A stretch of 64,000 bases of DNA from Rhynochetos jubatus (lineage: Eukaryota; Chordata; Aves; Eurypygiformes; Rhynochetidae): the NCBI GenBank assembly GCA_027574665.1, contig CM050657.1, forward strand, positions 28,457,408-28,521,407, written 5' to 3'. Of the stretch, positions 1 to 48,784 are shown piece after piece. Each line of letters opens with the position of its first letter. Position 1 is the stretch's first letter. A program made the position numbers and the translations under genes. The notes below the pieces were generated by a model, which was given only the letters and a program-made list of their open reading frames with translations, made no database searches and was not told the origin of the DNA.

Positions 1-986
1 GTCCATGTTCTTACTTTGCATCTCATATAATTGACATTAAGTCAGAAATTACTCCGAATACACACACTGGCTCTCAGGACCTCAGCCTGCAGTTGGAGGA
101 CCAGTGTAGTCAGTTGGAACGTCCTTACAGGATCCTTTCAAGAACTTAGAGCATCTCACAGTTATGCTAACTGACCGGCACAGATTGAGCAGTGAACTGA
201 AACAGCACTGTCTGATGGTGGGGTTGGGTTTAAATTTGTCATTACTTAGAGTGTGCTAGAAGTTTCCTGGGAAAATTTATGTAAATAGAATTGATTATTC
301 ATTAGCATTAGCTCAAATGATCATGGAGCATCTTGCTTCCTTAAGCAAGAGTGATGCATTCGGTGCTGTTATGCTGCAGGTGCCTGCAAAGGAAATTATG
401 GATTTTCTTTTGTTGAGCTTCACAGGAAAGATCACATTTAGGACTTTTCTGGTTCTAAAAGATTCTTAATGAAAAAGTGTACTGTAATATTAATGTTTTC
501 AGTTAAGAACACATAAAAGCTAATTTTATCTGTCAGCACTATGTTGCAATCATCTCCTTGTAACCCAAAAACTGCAATTTTGAGGATGTCACCGAAGACA
601 GTTCATGTATTTTATTAATTGACTTAATCAAATTGAGAGAAAAATTGTAATCAAGGAGATATTTTTATTTGATTTAGAGATAAAAGTTGTATAACTTTTA
701 AACAAACTGTATTAAAAATTTAAGCTAATTCTAGCTACTTTAACAGAAATCAGCATATGCATTTTTTTATTTCTCAACTAGGAGAAGTTTGTCATAGTAG
801 TCTTAAGTCTTCTATATGCCTTTTTTATGGGAAGAACAATAGTGAACGGAGAGAAGTGTTAACTGTATTAACGTCTAAGTGTAATGACAGAAAACTTTCA
901 CAGTGTCAAAAGCATAGCTGTAGTAATTTGAAACAATAAAAACACACTGCTTGTAATTGCTCTATATTTTTCTTCTTCCTTTCAAG
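1..986 (+). other. COL4A3: COL4A3 intron (partial, left edge)
   Basis: This is AT-rich sequence ending in a pyrimidine tract and AG acceptor (985-986) directly before the first collagen exon in the window. No Gly-X-Y coding, RNA gene or recognisable repeat was seen. The upstream exons of the gene lie outside the window. Confidence 0.8.
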
Positions 987-39171
<38,185 letters not shown>

Positions 39172-39678
39172 ACAGTGGCCACTTGATGGAACATGAAACT
39201 CTGCCTTTGTTACAAAGAATTGCCTAACTCTGACGAGCTATAATTTATTAAAGTCCAACTGCGCCTGGAAAGAAAATTACAAATTGCCAGTGCAGCACTG
39301 TGGTGAGGTAGGGCAACAGTTTGACTTCTGTCTTTGGCAAATGACGAAGCACTTTGCTGGAGAAAGCTTGTAGTGGCAGTCTGCAGGGGCTTCTCCTGAA
39401 CTGTGGCGTTTCTGAGCTGCATCTTTGTGACAAAACTATGGCATCACCAGCTCTTTAACGGAAGATGTTAACGCTGCCTTGTGTCATGTGCTTTTCAAAC
39501 TGCGAGACAAACTAAATGCTCTAATACCAGCTTACGTATGTTCAGTGTTCCAAGTGGATATAATCTAAGATGAAAATCTGGCACTTAGGAGAGATAGGGT
39601 TCAATAGGAAATACTTTCAGTGCACTTTTAAATATATAATGATTCATATAGGGCTGTTTTGTTTCGGTTTTCTTGTCT

Positions 39679-39684
39679 AATAAA
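39679..39684 (+). promoter_or_regulatory. Proximal poly(A) signal AATAAA of COL4A3
   Basis: A canonical hexamer 508 nt after the stop codon; downstream GT-richness is modest. Confidence 0.45.
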
Positions 39685-41740
39685 CAAGTATCTCCCCACG
39701 TACCTCACCCTTCCTCTGGCTGGCAAACGGGAATACAATCTTTTTTGTATCACTGCAGCAGTAAGGGTTCTTGGCTGGCCAGAAAGGGAGCGCCCCGCGC
39801 ACTGGGCAGGCGGTGCGGCGGTGGTGTGCGCTAGCTGTGTTCTCCGCAGAGACTACCGCTAAGGGCTGACTAGCTGAAAGCGTTGGAAAGTCTCCGTTAG
39901 ATTCCATGGCTCGTGACGCAGATCGTGGGATCTTTTAAACTCCTCGAAAGTTGACAGTACTGGGCCTGTATCACGATCACGTGCTTTTGTCTCTACTGAC
40001 GAACAACTATTTACCGTACCGCAATTTGGGATTTAGATAGAGTTTACTGCTGTATGGCTCAAGGGCTCCCTTGGCATTATCGGCTTACGACACAGCCATC
40101 GATCAGGATGTGATCTCTGTCTAGTCTCTTTTTAAGAGCTAACCAAAAATACAATATTCACGTTTTAGAATATTCCCTATTACAGAAATTCTGCAAATGA
40201 AACCATGTATTCCATCCAGTTAAATGCATGCATCCTGATAATTACATTGTACCATCTGAGCACTGACTTGTACAAAAGAATCCAACTGCAAATGAACATA
40301 AGTACTTGAAAAGCACTTTCATTCTCTCATATAATTTATATAAAATTGTAGCTCTGAATTTTTTTAAAATATTTATAATATTGCACTTGCAAGGCTATTT
40401 AAAATTGTAATATTAACATTTAAAATGTTAATATTTTTTAATACTTGCACAATCTATCAGAATTCCAGTATTTAGTGTTATAGAAGAAGCCTAATTCATC
40501 TGACTAGTTCTGTAAATGCATCATTTTAAATGTAGGGTCTAGCAATGCATTGAAATAACCAAGATTTCTCATTAAGATCTTTTTTAAGCCAGTGAAATTT
40601 TATATTGTTTCTGTTAAAATACTTGCATTGTGTTTGTCTGCCTGTTTGAATTTTCAGTGTTAACCTAACTAAGAAAAAGTTTCATCTGTGTTTCATGCCG
40701 GTATCTTCTGATGGAGCTAACGTGCAGAGACCATTTACATGAACCGAATGGGTATTTGAAAATTACTGTTTGCTTCAACAGTCATAGTACTTCTGTTTGC
40801 CAGGCATAATTGGGAATTTGCAGGTTTTTACGAAGAATCCCTGTGCAGATGCACTACTGATAAGAAGGTATTAATGTCAGGTTAATATTTAGTCTTCCAT
40901 TTGAACCGTGTTTGGGGGTGGAGGGTGTTTCCCTTAAAACAACCGCATACTAGATTTTCCCGTAAACTCTGAAGTTTGCTTTAAATACTCAGCGATAAAA
41001 TCCACACCCATTGCTTGTTAGGCTGCTGGGGTTTGGGTTTTTTTCCACGAAGGCTCACTACAGTCACCCGAAGGCGTTGTGTACAACTGGTGACTGTGGA
41101 CAGCCACATGTAAAACTGGCTAGTAAAAGGCAGAATGTAAGTACCTGAGGTTGAGTTCTGCTGGAAGTGATCGGTAGAGGATAGGTACTGTGGAAGGAGA
41201 AGGGAAGGGATTGTGGTTTTGAAGCCCAAAGGTAAGTTACAGAGAGTCATGTCTCGTAGTAACTGGAAGTTATGCCTTGTTCCCAGTTTTGGATTCTGCT
41301 GCTTGCTTACTGTGTGGCCTTCAGCAAGTTACTAAAGAAAGATTTTCATAAATAGCTTTAGATTTTGAGTGCTCAGACTCAGTCTTTGGTTCAAAAGAAT
41401 GAAACACACCTGCAGGGGCACGTATGTTCACCAAGCCCAGCATAATACAGGCTGGACGCTGAAAATCAAAGGAAATCTTGAAAACAAGTTGATCTTAACT
41501 TCTCTCTGCAGATACAGATCATTTTATTCCCCACTGCTAACGGTTGTTGTGAGGATTAGTTAACTCATGTCTGCCCATGCTTTGAGAGCCTTAACTGGAA
41601 AGTGCTGAAGAGGTGCAAGGTGTTAACACTGAAAGAATGGAAGCATGAGAAAGAAATAACAAGCAAACAAGGCTGGGGGGGTGGGGGGGAAGGAAAATAA
41701 ACCTTCTGCTAAGTACAGCCAAATAAAAATATTTTGACTA

Positions 41741-41746
41741 AATAAA
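41741..41746 (+). promoter_or_regulatory. Distal poly(A) signal AATAAA of COL4A3
   Basis: This is the last of three AATAAA hexamers within 51 nt (others at 41696-41701 and 41722-41727), followed 15-45 nt later by a T-run and TTTG repeats, a good downstream element. Confidence 0.5.
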
Positions 41747-41765
41747 AGACCCATTTCACTTGGTT

Positions 41766-43780
41766 TTTTTTGTTTGTTTGTTCTTCCCAGTGCTAATGAT
41801 CTTTTCTACCGAGCATACTAGTATTTACCAAAAAAAGGTGTTATCTGGTTAACAGACAGCAGGTGGCAAGGACCTGGTCTCTCCTACGTGGACTACACTA
41901 GAAGCCCAGCCCTTGTATACCAAGATGCTATCTTTCTTCTTGGACATGTTTCTGCATAGGATTCTGGTGCAGTGGTTTTGGTTGGGAACAACTCAGCCAC
42001 ATGCTTCCTTTCTACTGCGTTCCTTCGTATTTTCTGCTGGATTCATGCGCGTGAAGCACAGGTGGGTGGCGAGTTGCTCTTGGCAGAAATAGGAGAGAAA
42101 GGGATGTGATGACAGTGGGGAAAAACTCTGAAGATGAGGAAGGCTGGCTGGTGGCTCAGGAGCCCCAGAGTGCCCTGCCCAGCTTGCACCCTCAGCACAC
42201 AGGCCCGGCCCAGGCCTTGCCCGAGCTCTGTGGGGGGTAGGCATGTGCCCAGCTCTCTTCCCTGCTGCTCCCAACTTCTTCACTTGTCTTTGGCCTGGGG
42301 TCTGACTTGTCACCTTGCCGTTGCCTGATGGTTGCTGGACGGCCAACAGAACCTTTTACTGGCACCAGCCCAGCTCTGTGTTGCTGTGCCCAGTATGGTG
42401 GGGCTGTGCCCTTGTTGGAAACATCATTGCCCTGTCCAGGCTGGGGTGGTCTTTCTCTGTGGAAGGAAACCGCTCTCGCAGCTTGCTGACCAACACTCGC
42501 AGCCTGCTGACCAACGCTCGCAGCCTGCTGACCAACGCTCGCAGCTTGCCTCGGGAAGCACTGTACCGCCAGGTTCAGGAAAGCAAAGGACTGGCCACCA
42601 AGGCAGCCAAAACCTTATCAAAGCTAGGAAGGAGTAGGACTTGCAGCGTTCTCTCAGATAAAGACAGTACCCAGGCACACTGTAAGTGCACACAGATGGG
42701 CAAACAAGCAGACTGTGTGCAGCAGAAAGAAAAGGGCATGCCTAAACTCATTAGCAAGACTTCAGTGTGAGAATAAGGAAGACCTGTCTGAAAACCAAAC
42801 CGACAGAACAGTGTTGTATGCAGCATTCTTAAGGATGGCCTTTTAAATCACTGAACAACGTCGGGGATGTCAGCAGAGAGATCTGAAAACTGTTGAAGGA
42901 AATCATTTGTGCTAGGACTTCTACAGAATGTAAAAATGGAAAGAGCATCCTGAAGGGGATGGGGGAAGAGCGGGGGTACAGCCAGATGTGATTCTTTTTG
43001 ATATTCGGCAGAATACCTGAGGCCTGGACAGGCTGACAGAGTCAGGATCTGCCAGCGGTAATTTAGATCATGACACTGCCCTAGAAATCACCAGGCTCGT
43101 CTGCAGTTTCCGGTGGTTTAGAAGAACCCAGGTGATTAGTCTGTGGCCACTTTTATCTTGTGATGACTCAATTTATGAACAACAATCGTATATTCAATGG
43201 GATAAAGATATACATAATTGACTTCAACATAGAATTATATATGGGGAATAATGGGAGAAGGGTCATATTTCTAGTGTGCTTCAGGAACCAGTTTTTACAC
43301 TTTATATATGTATTTTTTTTTAAAGACTAAATCCCTAGTTTGTAAATCTTGGAGCCTGGAGAAGGGATAAAACTGAGGACTCTCCTACAGAATGATGGGC
43401 ATCGTCTGGTAAGATGTGCTCAGGCCAAAAATTTGTTTCAAGGAGGCCAAATACAAGATCGTATCTCTAAAGGCAAGTAATGTATAATTTTCCATGTTAC
43501 ACAACTTTTATTTTTATCTAGTAAGAGATCATATTTCAGGCCACTTGCCTCTGTAACACAGCACCGTTGCTGTTCGTAGAGAACTGAGTTAGCACGTTGC
43601 GGGCCTTGGATCAATATATGCTTCAATACTTCTGGCATCACTACTCATTTTGACCTCCAAAACATTGTGACCATGTATCAAAATACAGGGAAGGCTCAGA
43701 GGCTAATTCTCTCAAAAAAATACTTGCTATTTGCCATAGCATTTCCCATTATATTTTTCAGTGTGGAACTGTAAAACTGC
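41766..43780. other. Intergenic DNA between COL4A3 and MFF
   Basis: This region includes a moderately GC-rich block at about 42.0-42.7 kb with a 21-bp minisatellite. Open frames there (for example 42315-42770 on +) show no known domain, and their middle is made by the tandem repeat. From about 42.8 to 43.7 kb the sequence is AT-rich without recognised features. Confidence 0.6.
42475..42549 (+). repeat. 21-bp tandem repeat, 3.5 copies
   Basis: Units at 42475-42495, 42496-42516 and 42517-42537 (ctcgcagcctgctgaccaac plus one base) and a partial copy at 42538-42549. Copies differ at only two positions. Confidence 0.9.
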
Positions 43781-44768
43781 CCGTTACCGATGCCGCAGGG
43801 CACCTGCTGCTCTCGGGCAGCCTGCGCTGTGAGCGAGAGCCCGTTTCAGGAAAGGTCACTTCGCGGGAAGCGTTTTACCAACGGAAGGAGATGGCGCTTT
43901 GCCGGTCAGAACTGCCGCGCAAGGTGGGCTCGAGTGGGGCAGGAAACGGATGGCTCTGTCACCCACACGTGCTGACGGACGTTACAGAACGGTACTGGGG
44001 TGGCAGCTGAGGCCCGCTGGCAGGGCAGCCTGTCTGACGCGCACCAGCCGGTAAGGCCGAGTACCGGCCCGGCTCTGGCAGCACGCAGTTGTTCTCCAGT
44101 GGCAGCCAGGCACCCACCTTTCAGCCAAGGCGCCCTGCAGCGCCTGCCCTTCTGCCCTTGCACAGCAGGGCGGGACGCCCGGTTCATCGCCCGCCGAGCC
44201 GCCCGCTTACTGCATCACTACATCTCCACGGCCCCATGTGACAACGGTACGTTGCTCCACCACGGCACAAAGGTACACACCGAGGGTGTGCGTGCTCCGC
44301 ACGACGCGCCGCTGCCCGGCAGCCACTGCCGAGGGAGGCGGACGGGTGCAGGGAGCGGTTCCGGCGGGAGCGAGCCGCCGGCAGCCGGCGCGGCGCCCGT
44401 GCTGGGGCAGAGGGCCCGGCCCTGCGGCACCTGCGCGGCCCAACGTCCTTCCCCGGCTCCCGGCTGGCGCCGCACCGGCGCAGGGCCTGTCCCCCACGCA
44501 GGCTGGGAGAAGGCGACGGGGAGCTCCCGGCGCGGGTTCAACAGCCACTCCGCACGCTGCGGCCGGGAGCGGGGCCGGCACGGCCCGCGGGGGCGCCGCT
44601 CGCCCAGGGCCCAACGCCGGCTGCGGGCCGCCCCGCGGCCCCCCTCAGCTACGGCCGCCTCCCAGCGCGCCTGGCGCGGCGCCTGCCCTCACAACACCAT
44701 CCCCCCCGGAAGTGGCTGCCCTCCGGTTCCCTCGCACGAGAGGCACCCGCCGCTTCCGCTCCCTGCCG

Positions 44769-44778
44769 GTCACGTGAC
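44769..44778. promoter_or_regulatory. Palindromic E-box GTCACGTGAC (CLEAR-type)
   Basis: A perfect 10-bp palindrome identical to the core CLEAR consensus bound by TFEB, TFE3 and MITF, also usable by USF1/2 and MYC-MAX. It lies about 200 bp upstream of the end of the MFF first exon, inside the CpG island. Confidence 0.6.
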
Positions 44779-44869
44779 GCGCCCCCCCCCGTACGGGAGC
44801 CCGATGGGGACATACGCGCCGGTTTCTGCTGCTCGCGCGGTCAGAGCGCGCCGCTTCGCTTAACGCCGC

Positions 44870-44983
44870 GGGAGGCAGCGCGAGGCTCCGGAGCGCGGCA
44901 GCAGGGCCCGGCCGGGCAGGCAGGGCCGGGCGGGCAGGGCCGGGCAGGGCGGGGGCTCGCCGCCCGCCTTCCCGCCGCTCTGG
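44870..44983 (+). other. MFF: MFF untranslated first exon (5' boundary approximate)
   Basis: The donor TCTGG followed by gtgagtac at 44984 is strong and sits in the CpG island. The transcription start is not visible; I place it after the promoter motifs. Joined to the next exon it gives GG-G-ATG, a purine at -3 of the start codon. Confidence 0.55.
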
Positions 44984-47900
44984 GTGAGTACGGGCTGCCG
45001 GGGCCTGGCGGCAGCGGCTCCGAGTTATCGCTGGGGGAGGGGGGGGCTTAGCCTGGCCGCCGGGCGCCCCCGGCTGCGGGGCGAGAGCCTTGTCCGCCTC
45101 AGCCTGTCTCCACAGCCCATGTCGACCCCCCGCGACCGTGTTTCGGCCCTGTCGTGTTCCTCCGCCGCGGCGCAGAGCCCCAGCCCCCTCTTCACCCCGT
45201 GCCTCCCCGCTTCTCTTGGCTCGCCACTGCCCCCCGCCCCGCTCCGCCTCCCCGGGCTGCGCCGGCCGCTTCCGCCCGTCGCCCTCTCGGCGGCCGCCCC
45301 GTCCCTCCGGTGCCGGCCCCGCCGCCCCGTGCTCCCGGCCTCCCCGCCTCGGCGTTCCCGGCGGCGGCGTCGTAGCGGGACCGGGCGCCACTTGCTGCCA
45401 CAGCCGGCCCCGGCAGCGGCCCGTCGCGGGTGGCGGGGGAGCGCTGGAGCCCGGCGGGGGCTGCCGTGCTCCCCTCAGCGCCCTCCGCCCCCGCCGGCAC
45501 CCTCCGCTCTCGGCGCTGTCGGCACCGCGCGTAGCTGTGCGCAGAGAAGCGGTTGTCGGGCGGTGGCAGCTGGTTCCCCCTAACGCTTGCAGTGGTTTTT
45601 CTGTTCGAAGCGGTGGGTTTGAGTGCAAAGCCCCAGCGGGAGTAGGGAACCTTGGCACAGTGAGGTAGCTGGCGGGGTTGCGGTCAGTTGGCTGGAGGCT
45701 GTCAAACCCGCTCAGCCCTCGGTGCGGGCACAGCTGCGGTTACCGCTTCTCGCCAGGCTCCTCAGACCTGCCTGGACACCGCGCTGTGCCGAACGGGCCT
45801 GGTAGCAGCACAGGCAGGGCCGGTGTCCGATTAGTGCCGGAATGCCGGCAGAATCTGTCAGATCCACGTGCATTGCTTCGGCCCCGGCTCTTCTCTTGCT
45901 GATCCTGTTTGGGGGAGGGGGAAGGAGAGACCCCTAGGTCTTTCTGAGCACATATAATTCACCTTATATGACTTCTCTTTTGCTCTCCCTTCCCTTATCC
46001 TCCTCTGGATCTTCTCCTTCCTTTCTCTCTTTTCGTTAAACGCCACTGATCCTCGTTTGTGCGTCAGCTGCTCTCTGTCCTTTATTTTTCCTGTATTTGT
46101 GCTGTATTTTTATTGTCTCATCATTTTCAGACTTATTTGCTATTCTCATGCCTCTTTAGAACTACTCAGGTCTGTAAATAGCGATTTTAAAATCCTCTTT
46201 CTCCCAGATTTATTATTAGTGTCTTCTGTAAAATGCTTTGCGTAACAAGAACATTACAGAATACGTGACTTCGATTTCTGTTCTCTTTAAATAGTTGTTA
46301 ACAAGCTCCATTTAAATATTTAAAGTTTTCTGTTGCTGAAATCTCAGTTTCTTCTTGTACTCTTCCCTTGTAAAAAGGGGTAAAAATTGAAATCAATTTG
46401 AGAGAAAATACAATTCTCGATGAAGCCAAGTAGAGGAGAAGCAGGCAAGGACAGGAAGACACTGAGGTACTGGCAAGTACACGTCCGCAGTGATGTTTAG
46501 TTTATGAATAGTTTATAAAGCGGCTGTTCTCATGCCGTTCTTTTTTGCGTGTGTTGTGTCTTACAGCTGGGGAGCAGCTGCCATGCAGGGTTAGGTACAA
46601 AGCAGTGCCAAACTTTAGGGAAGCTGTGGCGTGGACGCTGCTGCAGTGTAACAACTTGGATGGTAAAATAATGAAGAGCCGTACGGGTATTTCAAAATGA
46701 GGAAGTGAACAAGCAGCGAGAAGTCTTGGGAGCAATAACTGCTCTTTAAGCTGCTGCCAGTAGATATTCTAGGTACTTGAAGTTCTTAAAAATCGCTCTT
46801 TATTGACATTATGGTTTTTACTCCCGTGGATCTGGAAATGCTTTACTGCTGACTGATCATAGACCATGTTTTGAAATAAAAAGCACCTTTTGGAATGTGG
46901 AAATGTCAGGAGACTGTGCACTTTGTTCATGTCACTGGCTGATGTAGCCAAGGTCTTGCAAGAGGGTCAAATCTAGCTGTGAAAAACCTCTCTGTGAAAT
47001 CTTAACAGTTTTTATAGGACTTCAAGAGGTGCTGAAGCAGCTCTGTCACATCAAGTGTTTATTTCTAATTAAATGGGTAGTTCCTGTTCCTTTCACTTGA
47101 TACATACAGCCAGTAAGAATTAATACAGATGGATTGAATCTGCATCGCTTCGGGTACCTCCTTTGTAACTATTCTTAGTCTGAGTTTACCCAGAACAGTG
47201 GCCTTCGTGCCTTCTTCCTAGTTCAGGCTAGTTCAGGCCGCGCCACTGAAAGGTTTCTCGCTGGAGTAAGCTATGCTTCCCATAGGCGACTCTGCCAGGG
47301 TAACTATAGTTACCTATTGTCTGTATACCTGTTACCTATTTTCTGTATAGAATTATATATTTCTCACAGTCCTAACCCTGAAAATAAGCTGTCTGAGCCG
47401 TTGACAAGGTCTCCCGGCCATTGGCTGGACATGAAGTTTCTCACAACCAGGTTTTCCTCTGGGAGTCCCTTTCCAGCCACGCTCCAAGATGTCTCGCTCC
47501 TAACCAGGCCCATAACCGTGACCTCGGTCTGAGCCATCAGCAGGGTCTGCTAGGCGCCGCTCAGGTGAACAACTTCTCTCAGCCATCCCAGTTCCATTTC
47601 CATCCCACAGTTTCCATCAGCAGCCCCTTTCCAGCCCACCTCCAAGTGCAGCCCTAAGGATTCCATCTTCTCTCAGCCTTAAACCTCAAAAACCCCATTT
47701 ATCTTGGTTTTCATCTTTGATCGACTGCCAGAAATTGCCATATTAGTACGGTTGTCAGCCCAGTTTCTAAGAAATTCCCCCTCTGCTTCATATGAAATTC
47801 CCCTCCTTTTCTAGGAACGTGTATGTACAAACCCCTCTGGGTGTGAAGAAGGTCTTGTTCTGTCTCTGCCCATCCTGTACCTCTCTGCAGAAGTAAGATT

Positions 47901-48566
47901 TTCATTTACGGAAGAACTCAGCCATGAGAAGTTTACAGAATTGCTTGTGTTTGGGAATGGGTTTTGGACATGCTGGGTGTTCCAGCTGATTTGGCAGGCT
48001 GTCGGTAAGGAGCCTTGTCCTTGTAAGACGGAGTGAAACGTGGGTGACTGACAGCGAGCAGAGGCTGCTGCCCAAGCCCAGCCCTTTGTTTTGTTCCCCT
48101 GCTTCAACGTGCAGTTCTGTAAGACCGCATCCGTTTTCTGGAACACCGGCGCACTGGATCCATGTGAAAACACATCTGTTTCAGGTTTCTTACCAGTCCT
48201 GAGTAGATTTCCTCCCGATCCTACCAATGTGTTTTTGGTTTCTTTATTTTTCTGCCAGCCAGGGCAGGGATAGTACGTCACATGCAGAATTTCTCGGGTT
48301 TTATTGTCACAGCTCAATTTGAGGACCCTCAGCGCAGCTTTGAGCGTTGCCTGCAGCATCACTTTGTTCTTCTGTCTCTGCCCTCGACTCTCAGCCCCCT
48401 GTGTCTACACTTCTAGGACTTCTGTTGCATGATTTGTTTCTCTAAGGCAGCCTGTTCAGTTAGGATCGTCTCACACATGCCTAGTAATGGGAACAAGGAG
48501 TTTCCTGTACGCGCTTGCTGCTGGTTTCCTGTACTGCTGTTACAGCTTTTGGGTTTCTTTTGCCAG
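44984..48566 (+). other. MFF: MFF intron 1, 3.6 kb
   Basis: The first 0.6 kb is still CpG island. The rest is unique sequence with a 22-bp tandem duplication at 47309-47352. No coding exon was recognised. An alternative upstream coding exon equivalent to the human N-terminal isoform was not found. Confidence 0.6.
47309..47352 (+). repeat. 22-bp tandem duplication
   Basis: Two adjacent units starting gttacctatt (47309-47330 and 47331-47352) differ at three positions. Confidence 0.85.
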
Positions 48567-48784
48567 GATGAGCGGTGCTGCGTTCCCGTCTCCGGCTGCC
48601 GAGATGGCAGAGATTAATCGCCTTCAGTATGAAATGGAATACACCGAAGGAATCAGTCAGCGCATGAGGGTCCCAGAAAAACTCAAAGTAGCTCCTCAAA
48701 ATGCTGACCTTGAGAAGGGCGTCCAGGAAGGATTTCCAAATGCCAGTGTAACTATGCAGGTTCCAGAGCGGATTGTAGTGGCAG
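48567..48784 (+). CDS. MFF: MFF coding exon 1 (start ATG at 48568)
   Basis: Acceptor tgccag at 48561-48566, donor gtatgg, leaving in phase 1. The first exonic base precedes ATG directly. It encodes [37 protein letters not shown] and ends [11 protein letters not shown]. These are the two conserved DRP1-recruiting motifs. Confidence 0.96.

Larger units (their letters stand above)
39172..41765 (+). other. COL4A3: COL4A3 3' UTR (probable, maximal extent)
   Basis: This is non-coding sequence after the stop. A proximal AATAAA is at 39679-39684. A cluster of three AATAAA hexamers lies at 41696, 41722 and 41741, followed by a T/GT-rich tract at 41761-41790, the better poly(A) site by sequence. A 3' UTR of about 2.6 kb would resemble the long mammalian COL4A3 3' UTR. 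The extent is inferred from motifs only. Confidence 0.5.
44000..45580. promoter_or_regulatory. CpG island, MFF promoter
   Basis: This is about 1.6 kb of very GC-rich, CpG-dense sequence in otherwise AT-rich surroundings. It spans the probable MFF first exon. It contains an ETS-type CCGGAAGTG (44706-44714), a reverse ETS-like cgcttccgct (44751-44760) and the palindrome GTCACGTGAC (44769-44778), but no TATA box, as expected for a housekeeping mitochondrial gene. Long open frames on both strands are a consequence of stop-codon depletion at high GC. Confidence 0.85.

Noticed and set aside
42315-42770. 151-codon frame upstream of MFF
   Set aside because: Its centre is the 21-bp minisatellite, other frames in the same stretch are equally open, and there is no recognisable domain or splice context.
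44645-45658. Open frame of 337 codons on the reverse strand, with overlapping long frames on + (44000-44863, 44984-45583)
   Set aside because: It lies in the CpG island, where stop codons are rare by composition. All frames are open, residues are Arg/Pro/Ala/Gly-rich, and no domain is visible. A divergent non-coding transcript is possible but not shown.
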